A stretch of 64,000 nucleotides of DNA, taken from NCBI RefSeq assembly GCF_002014765.1, contig NZ_MUYT01000012.1, positions 44,041 to 108,040 of the forward strand, read 5' to 3'. Source of the stretch: Lwoffella lincolnii. GTDB taxonomy: Bacteria > Pseudomonadota > Gammaproteobacteria > Pseudomonadales > Moraxellaceae. A model generated the notes under the pieces. That model was not told the origin of the DNA and did no database searches. It worked only from the letters and a program-made list of their open reading frames with translations. Of the stretch, positions 41,882-50,684 are shown piece by piece. The translations under genes and the position numbers were made by a program. The stretch's first letter is position 1. Each line of letters begins with the position of its first letter.

Positions 41882-44266
41882 TTATTGAATTAACTCACCA
41901 CTATTAATCAGTTTGGGTGTCACAAAAATTAGCAACTCTTCTTTATTATTCGAACGAGCTTTACGTTTGAATAAATTGCCAACATAAGGCAAATCACCCA
42001 AAAAAGGCACTTTATCTTCTGCATTAGATAACGTGTTACGGAACACCCCACCCAATACCATGGTCTGACCATCATCAACCACCACGTTGGTATTAATGCT
42101 ATTTTTATCAATGGCATATTCACCTGTGGCAAGCTGTCTTGGTGCATCATTATTAATGACCAACTGCAAACCAATTTTACCTTCAGGGGTAATATTTGGG
42201 GTCACCTCCATACTCAATGCTGCTTCTTTAAAGCTGGTTGAAGTTGCACCACTGGCAGACGCTTCTTGATAAGGAATCTGTGTACCAGAGACAATACTGG
42301 CTTTTTGTTTATCAGAAGTCAACACTTTTGGAGTAGAGATGACTTCACCACGACCATCAGCTTGCATGGCAGAAAGTTCCAAATCAAGCAACAAATCTGA
42401 CATGCTCAGTAAACCAAAAGCAATACGACCAGCAGCACTTCCCACACCCAAATCAACATTTAAGTTATCAGAGATACTCACATCATATTTAGGGTAATTG
42501 ATGGTTTTGCCACCAACTGTGGTGCTTTCTACCGTAAAATTTTTCAAAGAATTGACTGTACCCAAATTACTGCCCACAAGTAAATTACGATTGGTGGCAG
42601 CACCATTAGATAAAATACCCCATTTCACACCCATTTCTCTACCGAAGCTCTCAGTTGCAGAGACAATCCGTGCTTCAATCATCACCTGTTTAACAGGAAT
42701 ATCAATTTTCTCTATCAACGCACGAATATTGCGGATACTTTCAGACACATCTTTAACAATCAAAGTATTGGTACGCTCATCCACCGTCACAGTACCACGG
42801 GGAGATAGCAGTGATCCATTATCTAAGTTATTGTTGTGATTGGGATTGTTACTACTGGTTGCACCACGTCCTTCAGAGATGAGTTTAAATATATTTTGAG
42901 CGGTGGCATAGCTTAAGCGAATATACTCTGTGCGTAAGGGAGCAAAAGTCTGTACTGCTTGCTGAGCTTCCAGCTCTTTTCGCTCTTGTTCTGCCAATTC
43001 TGTTGCTGGAGCAACCAATATCACATTACCATTGGTACGTTTATCAAGTCCCTTACTTTTTAAGATAATATCCAACGCCTGGTCCCAAGGCACATTAATC
43101 AACCTTATGGTGATGTTGCCACTTACCGAGTCGCTGGCAATCACGTTCATTTCGGTAAACTGAGCCAAGATGTCAAGCACACTGCGAACTTCCACATCTT
43201 GGAATTCCATGGATAAAGTCTCGCCACTATAAACCTTTTCTTCTAAAGTGGGCTGAGACACACTTTGTGCTGGTGTGAGAGAAATATTTAGTTGGCTACC
43301 AGATTGATATGCTTGATACTCAAAATCACCAGTGGTATTAATGGTAATGACACCATTTTGCCCACGATTCGCCGCATCAATATTGGTAATAATTGAACTG
43401 CCAATATTCAAACGTTTAAGTAAGTTTCTAGGTACGGTTGAACCTGTCATTCGCACCACCAATTTATCGCCTTGACGCTGTATATCCACAGGAATGGCAG
43501 GATTGGTTAAGTCAATGGTGATATTGCCGCCCTGCTCTGATGCTGTATAGTTAACAGCAGTCAAACCATCGTAACTATACTGCCCTGATATCATACCTGC
43601 TCCATCTTTCGAAGGTGGCACAAGCAAAGGATTGATTTTAACCAACATCGTCTCTTGCTTTGGCTCAGAAGTGGTTTTAATGACTGTGGCAGGAGTGGTG
43701 GTTTGTGTTTCTAAAATAGGCGTTGGGGTTTGTGGAGACAATAAGATGGGAGATGACATCTCCATCGTATCGGTTGTATTCATTCCGTTAATGGTCAAAA
43801 TTAATTTATTACCGTCAACAACTGAGCTGTAATTACTGGCTTTAATTGTGTCAAGAAATAAATGAGTATTTTGTTCAGTACTCGCCAATGTGGTTGAAGA
43901 AACAAGACCCGTCCCAGTAACAGGCTGATTACCAGCCAACGGAGATTGAGAGTCTGAAAAATTTAAGACAATACGATTATCAACATTTGATTTATAAGCT
44001 TCGGGTACCACCGCTGCTCCATCAAAAGTTACTGTTACCACTGAGACTAAATCCGAGATAGATTTGGTATCCACATCCACAATGTTAGAAGCTGATGCCC
44101 ATAAGGGTAATGACATTAATGATGTAAACAACATGCTCTTAGGCAACAGTTTATGAGATTTTCTTTGAGCTTGAGACATAAAAGATGTGCCTTGTACTGA
44201 TGAATCTATGGAAACCCACTTAAGTTTACTGCAATAAGATGGTTGTGATTTGTTATCCCATTTCAT
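41882..44266 (-). CDS. pilQ: Type IV pilus secretin PilQ
   Basis: 794 residues from an ATG with GAGGAT at good spacing. That start puts ~45 residues before the hydrophobic signal core (MLFTSLMSLPLWASA); the internal ATG at 44179 (MSQAQRK) would give a more normal signal peptide. Two AMIN domains, N0/N1 domains (MEFQDVEVRSVLDILAQFTEM, VPWDQALDIILKSKGL) and the secretin barrel (GRGEVISTPKVLTSDKQKA and VVDDGQTMVLGGVFRN) follow. PilQ forms the outer-membrane pore for the pilus and for DNA uptake. Confidence 0.96.
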   Translation of the reverse strand: MKWDNKSQPSYCSKLKWVSIDSSVQGTSFMSQAQRKSHKLLPKSMLFTSLMSLPLWASASNIVDVDTKSISDLVSVVTVTFDGAAVVPEAYKSNVDNRIVLNFSDSQSPLAGNQPVTGTGLVSSTTLASTEQNTHLFLDTIKASNYSSVVDGNKLILTINGMNTTDTMEMSSPILLSPQTPTPILETQTTTPATVIKTTSEPKQETMLVKINPLLVPPSKDGAGMISGQYSYDGLTAVNYTASEQGGNITIDLTNPAIPVDIQRQGDKLVVRMTGSTVPRNLLKRLNIGSSIITNIDAANRGQNGVITINTTGDFEYQAYQSGSQLNISLTPAQSVSQPTLEEKVYSGETLSMEFQDVEVRSVLDILAQFTEMNVIASDSVSGNITIRLINVPWDQALDIILKSKGLDKRTNGNVILVAPATELAEQERKELEAQQAVQTFAPLRTEYIRLSYATAQNIFKLISEGRGATSSNNPNHNNNLDNGSLLSPRGTVTVDERTNTLIVKDVSESIRNIRALIEKIDIPVKQVMIEARIVSATESFGREMGVKWGILSNGAATNRNLLVGSNLGTVNSLKNFTVESTTVGGKTINYPKYDVSISDNLNVDLGVGSAAGRIAFGLLSMSDLLLDLELSAMQADGRGEVISTPKVLTSDKQKASIVSGTQIPYQEASASGATSTSFKEAALSMEVTPNITPEGKIGLQLVINNDAPRQLATGEYAIDKNSINTNVVVDDGQTMVLGGVFRNTLSNAEDKVPFLGDLPYVGNLFKRKARSNNKEELLIFVTPKLINSGELIQ

Positions 44267-44292
44267 AAAAATATCCTCAAAAAAAATGCCAT

Positions 44293-44832
44293 TTAACTGA
44301 TAGGTGATACCAGTGACTGTGGTTGTTCAATAAACCCAGCTCGACTGTCTGGCACAATTTCAATTAAGTTAATCTGTGTCGGGGTTATCTCAACAACTCT
44401 TCCATCATTTAGCCCCATATGGTTACCCACTTTCACACTGGTAATGGAGCCATCTGGACGTTGTACTAAGCCATGTTGCTCACCCTCTGGTGATACCACC
44501 ATGCCTCTAAATACCAATTGTGATAACTCAAACGCTTCTAGAGATTCTTTTTCTCGATTTAAATCAGGACGAACTCCTGTATCAGTTAAAGGCACACTTT
44601 GCATATTCATCAAACCAGGTGGTATAAATGGGCTTCTTAATGAATTGGCACTATAAATAAAGTCCTCAATGATTTGTGGCTGTGGTGGTGGTTCGACGGG
44701 CTGGGCTGGCTGATTGCGAATGTCTGCCATTGCTTGATCTGCTATTGCCACACGATCACCACAACCATTTAAGACCATCACTGATGCCAACAACATCAGC
44801 TTGAATGCAGAATGATTAGATGTGTTCATCAT
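44293..44832 (-). CDS. pilP: Type IV pilus lipoprotein PilP
   Basis: 179 residues. The lipobox is VLNGC (Cys near 24). The folded domain has QLVFRGMVVSPEGEQHGLVQ and VGNHMGLNDGRVVEITPTQI, typical PilP strands. It links PilNO in the inner membrane with PilQ. It overlaps pilO by 4 bp. Confidence 0.95.
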   Translation of the reverse strand: MMNTSNHSAFKLMLLASVMVLNGCGDRVAIADQAMADIRNQPAQPVEPPPQPQIIEDFIYSANSLRSPFIPPGLMNMQSVPLTDTGVRPDLNREKESLEAFELSQLVFRGMVVSPEGEQHGLVQRPDGSITSVKVGNHMGLNDGRVVEITPTQINLIEIVPDSRAGFIEQPQSLVSPIS

Positions 44833-45551
44833 TGGGCTGCCTCCATTGTTGTGCCATCATCAGTATCTACCACTTCTTTTGATCGATAAGTCTTTGTTTG
44901 TAATAACAGATTAAGCTCTGGTATTTTCTCCATGATATTTTGACCTATGGGCGTTTCACTACGAGGTGTTACTGTAAAATCATGCACAGTAATGATACGA
45001 GGCAGAGCTGCCAAACCACTAACAAAGTTGCCAAACTCATGATATCCACCCAAAGCATTGATACTGATGGGTTGTTCGATAAAAAATTCTTGTTCGATTT
45101 CTGGCTCAACTTTAATGTCAGTAAAACGAATATTACTGCCAACACCTGTCATGTTGATGCCCTCAACCAACTCTGACACACGAGTGTCTTTTGGCAGTTG
45201 ATCCAATAAGGCGGTAAACTCTGTTTCCATCTGAGCGATTTGATCTTTATACTCTTGTAGATGACGAGCTTTTGATTCTTTTTCACGATAGGTGTCTAAT
45301 AACGTTGCTCGCTCGCTTTCTGCTGCTTTGATGGCATCTATTTTGCTACTGACAGGCAACGCCCATGTCAATGCACCAATTAATAGTACAATAAAAACAA
45401 ACACCGTTAGCTTAACAGGTAATGGCCATGTGCCATAATTTTGCGTATCTAATGATTCAAAACTATGTCTAAATTCATTAAAGTCGAACGATTCTTTATC
45501 AGGTTTTGGTGTGTTGTTAGATGTTTTTTTTGGCTTACGTAAATTCATCAT
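44829..45551 (-). CDS. pilO: Type IV pilus assembly protein PilO
   Basis: 240 residues: a cytoplasmic Lys/Asn-rich start, a single membrane helix (VKLTVFVFIVLLIGALTWAL), a coiled coil with LLDTYREKESKARHLQEYKD, and a ferredoxin-like domain (DIKVEPEIEQEFFIEQPISI, GGYHEFGNFVSGLAALPRII). It pairs with PilN in the alignment complex. Its start overlaps the pilN stop by 4 bp. Confidence 0.95.
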   Translation of the reverse strand: MMNLRKPKKTSNNTPKPDKESFDFNEFRHSFESLDTQNYGTWPLPVKLTVFVFIVLLIGALTWALPVSSKIDAIKAAESERATLLDTYREKESKARHLQEYKDQIAQMETEFTALLDQLPKDTRVSELVEGINMTGVGSNIRFTDIKVEPEIEQEFFIEQPISINALGGYHEFGNFVSGLAALPRIITVHDFTVTPRSETPIGQNIMEKIPELNLLLQTKTYRSKEVVDTDDGTTMEAAQ

Positions 45552-46171
45552 GGTGTCACCTCTGCTGGTGAATCCTCTGTTACTTGTTCTTCATCTGGTT
45601 TAGCAGCTTGTATGACTACAGTTGTTGTCACTTCAAAGGTAACATATTGTTGCTCTGGTGTGATGATTTCAGCGGAGTTATTTGGAATGTCTTTGGTAAT
45701 CGATCTTACCGCCGATGCAGTCATCCAGTCACTGTTGTCTAAATTGCGAATAAGATTTGAGACCACATTAGGGTTGTCTGCTCGACCATTTAAGGTAATC
45801 AGATTACCTTCTCGTTTTAAGCTGGTGAGATACAAAGCTTCTGGCATGGCACGAGCCAAATCATCCCAAACTCGCACTGGAATAGGTCGAGTACCTTGCA
45901 AATCTTGAATGACTTTCATGCGAGAGATGATATCTTCTCGACGTTGTTCTAACGTCTCAATTTCAGTCAACACCCCATCAAGACGCTGATTTTCTTGTGA
46001 AACCAAATCATTGGCTCGCTGTTGTTCGGTCAGCTGATTATCAAAATAGTACCAGACAGCCAAGGCAACAGCAGCAGATAATAAAAATATTAACACTACC
46101 TGAGTAATGAACTCTTTATTTTTTCTTTCTCGGGCCTCTTCACGCCAAGGTAATAAGTTAATGCGTGCCAT
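45548..46171 (-). CDS. pilN: Type IV pilus assembly protein PilN
   Basis: 207 residues. It starts MARINLLPWREEARERKNKE, the conserved peptide that docks into PilM, followed by a membrane helix (VVLIFLLSAAVALAVWYYF), a coiled coil and a ferredoxin-like domain. The C-terminal ~20 residues are acidic and Pro-rich. One base overlaps the pilM stop. Confidence 0.96.
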   Translation of the reverse strand: MARINLLPWREEARERKNKEFITQVVLIFLLSAAVALAVWYYFDNQLTEQQRANDLVSQENQRLDGVLTEIETLEQRREDIISRMKVIQDLQGTRPIPVRVWDDLARAMPEALYLTSLKREGNLITLNGRADNPNVVSNLIRNLDNSDWMTASAVRSITKDIPNNSAEIITPEQQYVTFEVTTTVVIQAAKPDEEQVTEDSPAEVTP

Positions 46172-47226
46172 CAGTCAAAGCTCCTTAATGCCAAGCCGCA
46201 GGCCGCCATCAGCCCCGGAGCGTCTGTCGTTAATTGGCCACCGTCTATACGGCTACCAAGGGTCATATTGATGAAAGGATTTGCCAAAGTCACCTTGATG
46301 CCTAGGCGTTGCTCTATCAGACCTGCCAGCCCTGGAATCACCGAACTGCCTCCACAAAGGACAATATGGTCAACATTGTTGTATTGGCTAGAAGAATAAT
46401 AAAACTGCAATGAACGGGTAACTTGTTGTACGATATTATCCATAAACGGTGATAACACCTCACTGTAATAATCATCAGGTAAGGTCTGTTCACGCTTATA
46501 AATACTCGCCTCTTCAAAACTTAGGCCATAGCGATTTTGAATGGTTTCTGTCAGCTGTCCTCCACCAAATAATTGCTCACGACTATAGACAAATTGACCT
46601 TTATCAGCAATATAAAGTGTGGTCTGAGTGTGACCTATGTCCACTAATGCCACCAATTCAGACTGTGCTGGTAAACTGTCTACCATCAGACCATAGGCAC
46701 GCTCAATGGCATAAGACTCAATGTCCATTACCTTAGTGCTAAGTCCACCAATCGCCAACGTATCTACTCGTTGCTCAACATTCTCAGAACGAGACGCTGC
46801 TAACAGCACCTGAACTTGGCTTGGGTCTATGGGCGATGGTCCTAAGACCTCAAAGTCTAAGTTGACTTCTGATAACGCATAAGGAATGTACTGGTCAGCA
46901 TCTAAACGAATTTGGGCTTCTCTTTCGATGTCATTAAGACCTGCTGGCATGTCAATGATTTTTGTGATTACTGCCGAACCTGAGACAGCCGTTGCCGCCA
47001 TATTACTGGTCGCACCTGACCGCAATCGTGCTTTTTCGACAATTTCACCCACCGCTTCGACATCAACAATATTTTTATCAACGACCAAGCCTGGGGGTAA
47101 TGTCTCAATTGCGTACGCCACTAACTTAAACATGCGTTGCTGACGTTCAAGTTGCACAACTTTTACAGAAGTGGCACTTATGTCAACACCCACTAACTGT
47201 CGACTTTTCTTTTGAAGTAGTCCCAC
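46171..47226 (-). CDS. pilM: Type IV pilus assembly ATPase-like protein PilM
   Basis: 351 residues, actin/FtsA fold: VGVDISATSVKVVQLERQ (phosphate 1), ALVDIGHTQTTLYIADKGQF (phosphate 2) and IVLCGGSSVIPGLAGLIEQR (adenosine loop). It binds PilN on the cytoplasmic side of the pilus machine. First gene of the pilMNOPQ operon and divergent from the penicillin-binding protein gene, a conserved arrangement in gamma-proteobacteria. Confidence 0.97.
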   Translation of the reverse strand: MGLLQKKSRQLVGVDISATSVKVVQLERQQRMFKLVAYAIETLPPGLVVDKNIVDVEAVGEIVEKARLRSGATSNMAATAVSGSAVITKIIDMPAGLNDIEREAQIRLDADQYIPYALSEVNLDFEVLGPSPIDPSQVQVLLAASRSENVEQRVDTLAIGGLSTKVMDIESYAIERAYGLMVDSLPAQSELVALVDIGHTQTTLYIADKGQFVYSREQLFGGGQLTETIQNRYGLSFEEASIYKREQTLPDDYYSEVLSPFMDNIVQQVTRSLQFYYSSSQYNNVDHIVLCGGSSVIPGLAGLIEQRLGIKVTLANPFINMTLGSRIDGGQLTTDAPGLMAACGLALRSFD

Positions 47227-47643
47227 AATATGTTCCTTTATCTGTCATTTTGATACATGTGGTAATTTGATACATGTGGTAATAAAGCATAACAATACGT
47301 TACTTAAAGGTGATATTCAAGTTTATTCATCATTTTTTTTGACAAGTTTTACACATTTATAGGACAAAAGGAAAAATAACCGTTTTCATCAGTAAAATTG
47401 TCTGTATGTTCATGTCCATACAAAAAACGCCTTTATCCTTATGTTTATTAACGTGTCAGTCGCCTTGAATGGTTGAATCATTTTTTTGCCCATGCAAGGG
47501 GGCTAATTTATGGTATAGTATCGCAACTTATGACCATTTTTACTAGCCCAACCCCTAACTTTTTTTCATTATTTGTCATTTGTACACGTCATGTATGATG
47601 GCAGTGCTAACAAATCGTCATTTAACTGTCATAATTGATATCT
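47227..47643. other. Divergent pilM / mrcA promoter region with 17-bp tandem repeat
   Basis: No gene seen. TTGATACATGTGGTAAT is repeated exactly at 47250-47266 and 47267-47283, just upstream of pilM; each unit contains the palindrome ACATGT, so the pair could be a regulator site or a simple duplication. TGGTATAGT at 47510-47518 is an extended -10 box for the penicillin-binding protein gene. Confidence 0.6.
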
Positions 47644-50472
47644 ATGTCCAATTCTTCTGCCATAGCCTTTGTTTCCAAGTTGTTGATTGTTCTAATAAAA
47701 CTGTTTTTGGCAGTACTTGCACTTATTTTGGTATTGGTGCTTGCCATACCCATTGGTTTTTATGGCATGGCGATGTACATTGAGCCAAGTTTGCCCAGTG
47801 TCACAGAGATTCAAACTGCCCAGCTATCCATGCCTTTAGAAATTTATAGCCACGATGGTAAGCTGATTGGTAAATTTGGCAATGACATGTCATTACCCAT
47901 TGCCTTTGAAGACATGCCCAAACAGATGATACAAGCCTTTATGGCAGCAGAAGATGATTCCTTCATGCAACATTCTGGCATCAGTGTTAAGGGGCTTGGG
48001 CGGGCGGTTACCGAAATATTTACAGATGATGACTCACAAACAGGGGGTTCAACCATCACCATGCAGGTGGCTAAGAACTATTTTTTAAGTTCTGAGCGTA
48101 CCTTTACTCGTAAATTAACTGAGTTATTTTTATCCAGAAAGCTAGAGCAAGAGCTTAGCAAAAAAGAGATTTTGACTTTATATGTCAATAAAATTTATCT
48201 TGGTGAAGGTGCCTATGGCATTCAAGCAGCGGCTCGCCGTTATTATGACAAATCTCTTGATGAACTGAGCATTGCTCAAACAGCGATGATTGCAGGTTTG
48301 CCCAAAGCACCATCAAGATACAATCCTGTTGCCAACCCTGAACGTGCCTTGATACGGCGTAATTGGATTATTGGGCGCATGTTGACACTTGGCTACATCA
48401 ATAAAGCCCAGCACGATGCCGCCATTCAAGAACCAATTGCTCTTAATATGTATGAATTACCACTTGATGGTGACATGCCATACTTGGCAGAAATGGCCCG
48501 CTTTGCTTTGGTTAGTAAATATGGCAATCAGGTGATGAACAGTGGGTGGAAGGTTCGACTGACCGTTGATAGCAACATACAAAAAGATGCCGATAATGCC
48601 ATACGTAAAAGCTTACTTGCTTATGATAAAGCTCATGGGTATCGTGGTTCTGAAGGCAATGTGGCTGACAAACCACTGTCTAAATACAATGTGGTTGGTG
48701 GCATGTATCCTGCTGAAGTGGTCAAAATCAATTATCGTAACTTTGATGCCAAACTCATCAATGGTGAGATAATCAATGTACCTTGGTCTGGCATGAGTTG
48801 GGCTCAAAAATATTTAAATGCCAATCAAAAAGGGCGTTATCCCAATCGAGCAACTGATTTGGTAAAAATGGGGGATATTGTCCGAGTAATTCCTTCATTT
48901 AAAAACAACAATAAACAAAACACACCAGCCAATGATGTTAAAGACCATGGTGTTAAAGACAATGATGATGCTGAACGGACAGAAACAGACTTAATGAATG
49001 GCGATAACACCCTGACTGACATGAAGTCTGATTTAACCCATGCCACTTGGCGATTAGCACAAGTTCCTAAAGTACAAGGCAGTTTGGTGTCTATCAATCC
49101 AGACAATGGGGCTTTAATCGCCTTGGTGGGTGGTTTTGACTATTATGGCAGTAAGTTTAACCGTGCCACCAGTGCATGGCGACAACCTGGTTCAACCATC
49201 AAACCCTTAGTATATTCAGCCGCACTCGAAAAAGGTTATCACCCTGACAGCATGATAGCCGACAGCCCTTTACGAGTGGGAGATTGGCAACCAAAAAATT
49301 CAGATGGTCGTTATTATGGCATAATGCCTTTAAGAAAAGCCTTATATCTTTCACGCAATCTGGTGTCCATTCGCCTGTTACAATCAGTTGGCACTCCCAC
49401 TGCCCTAAACCTACTTGACCAATTTGGTCTTGATAAAGAAAAACTACCCGCTACCTTATCTTTGGCACTGGGGGCAGGAGAAACCAGCCCTTTACAGATG
49501 ACCACTGCTTATGCGACTTTTGCCAACGGTGGTCATCGCATTCAGCCATATTTTATTGAACAAATTTATTCATTTGATAATCAATTAATTTATCAAGCCA
49601 ATCCCAAACAAGCCTGTGCCATTTGCTATAATAAAAATTTAGAAAAAATTAATCAACAACGTGCCAAAGTATTACAATCGACTGTGACCGAAAATCATGA
49701 TAAAAATAAAAATAACCAAGCCGATGCCAAACGCATCACAAAGATTGATGCCTTTAACAAAGTTCACTTCATTGAACCTTTATTAAATCGAGCCGAACAA
49801 GCACCTCGCATTTTATCTCCCAGAGCGTCTTATGAAATGGCAGATATTTTGCGTGATGTGGTGCAACGTGGCACAGCCACCAAAGCAAAATCACTTGGGC
49901 GTTCAGACATTGCTGGCAAAACAGGCACAACCAATAACTTTAAAGATGCGTGGTTTGCAGGTTTTCACCCTACCATGACTACCGTGGTTTGGATTGGTTT
50001 TGACCAACCCACCACGCTTGGTAACCGTGCTTATGGGGGGGTACTTGCTTTACCTGTGTGGATAGAATTTATGGGCAAACAGCTCAAAGACACACCCAAT
50101 GAATGGGTCTCATTAAACAATCAAGCCAAATCCAGAGAACATAAGCAAGAAAGTATGGAGCTGACGGACAAACCGCTTAATAGCGTGGCAGAAGAGACGA
50201 TGAATGATACGGACGAATCCAAGTTACCAATGACAAAAGAAGAGTTGCGCTCATCACCACCACCTGACGTTAAGGGCATTGATAATTTTGCTGGCCTTAA
50301 CCTTGATGGCGTTGATAATTTTGATAACCCCAATAACCTTAATGAACCACCGCCAGACAAAAAATCAGACAAAACACCAAATAAAGAGCCAGACAAACAG
50401 ACCATAACCAGTAAAATCCATCATACCGCCATTAACCCAACCCAAATTAATCCAACACAACCAACACAGTAA
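47644..50472 (+). CDS. mrcA: Penicillin-binding protein 1A (bifunctional)
   Basis: 942 residues. A membrane helix (residues ~10-42) is followed by the GT51 glycosyltransferase (EDDSFMQHSGISVKGLGRAV with catalytic Glu near 103, GGSTITMQVAKNYFL, RKLTELFLSRKLEQELSKKE), an OB-like domain, and the transpeptidase with SxxK in PGSTIKPLVYS (about 517), SRN and KTG in AGKTGTTNNFKDAWFAGF (about 758). It polymerises and cross-links peptidoglycan. The last ~120 residues are a disordered Asn/Pro/Asp/Lys tail ending in NPTQINPTQPTQ, longer than in E. coli. No ribosome-binding site is obvious before the ATG. Confidence 0.96.
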   Translation: MSNSSAIAFVSKLLIVLIKLFLAVLALILVLVLAIPIGFYGMAMYIEPSLPSVTEIQTAQLSMPLEIYSHDGKLIGKFGNDMSLPIAFEDMPKQMIQAFMAAEDDSFMQHSGISVKGLGRAVTEIFTDDDSQTGGSTITMQVAKNYFLSSERTFTRKLTELFLSRKLEQELSKKEILTLYVNKIYLGEGAYGIQAAARRYYDKSLDELSIAQTAMIAGLPKAPSRYNPVANPERALIRRNWIIGRMLTLGYINKAQHDAAIQEPIALNMYELPLDGDMPYLAEMARFALVSKYGNQVMNSGWKVRLTVDSNIQKDADNAIRKSLLAYDKAHGYRGSEGNVADKPLSKYNVVGGMYPAEVVKINYRNFDAKLINGEIINVPWSGMSWAQKYLNANQKGRYPNRATDLVKMGDIVRVIPSFKNNNKQNTPANDVKDHGVKDNDDAERTETDLMNGDNTLTDMKSDLTHATWRLAQVPKVQGSLVSINPDNGALIALVGGFDYYGSKFNRATSAWRQPGSTIKPLVYSAALEKGYHPDSMIADSPLRVGDWQPKNSDGRYYGIMPLRKALYLSRNLVSIRLLQSVGTPTALNLLDQFGLDKEKLPATLSLALGAGETSPLQMTTAYATFANGGHRIQPYFIEQIYSFDNQLIYQANPKQACAICYNKNLEKINQQRAKVLQSTVTENHDKNKNNQADAKRITKIDAFNKVHFIEPLLNRAEQAPRILSPRASYEMADILRDVVQRGTATKAKSLGRSDIAGKTGTTNNFKDAWFAGFHPTMTTVVWIGFDQPTTLGNRAYGGVLALPVWIEFMGKQLKDTPNEWVSLNNQAKSREHKQESMELTDKPLNSVAEETMNDTDESKLPMTKEELRSSPPPDVKGIDNFAGLNLDGVDNFDNPNNLNEPPPDKKSDKTPNKEPDKQTITSKIHHTAINPTQINPTQPTQ

Positions 50473-50523
50473 GTTAAATCAAGTAAACGGTTGATTTATT
50501 AATCGCCCATTTAAGCCACTGAC

Positions 50524-50564
50524 TCTTTTTTTCACATCAATGACATCTTTTTCACATCAATGAC
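50524..50564. repeat. Direct duplication downstream of mrcA
   Basis: CTTTTTTTCACATCAATGACA is followed at once by a second TCTTTTTCACATCAATGAC unit. Non-coding slippage product. Confidence 0.75.
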
Positions 50565-50569
50565 CATGA

Positions 50570-50607
50570 TAAAAAAAATAAAGCTCAAATCTTCTGATTT
50601 GAGCTTT
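50570..50607 (-). terminator. Terminator of the rpoBC operon
   Basis: AAAGCTCAAATC (50580-50591) and GATTTGAGCTTT (50596-50607) form a perfect 12-bp stem with a TTCT loop (AGAA on the minus strand). On the minus strand a long T-rich run follows. It may also stop mrcA read-through from the other side. Confidence 0.93.
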
Positions 50608-50684
50608 ATATCAATTAATAACATACAATCAATAACATAATAAGTTAAACAGTAAAAACCAAACAGCAAAAACAACAACACACG

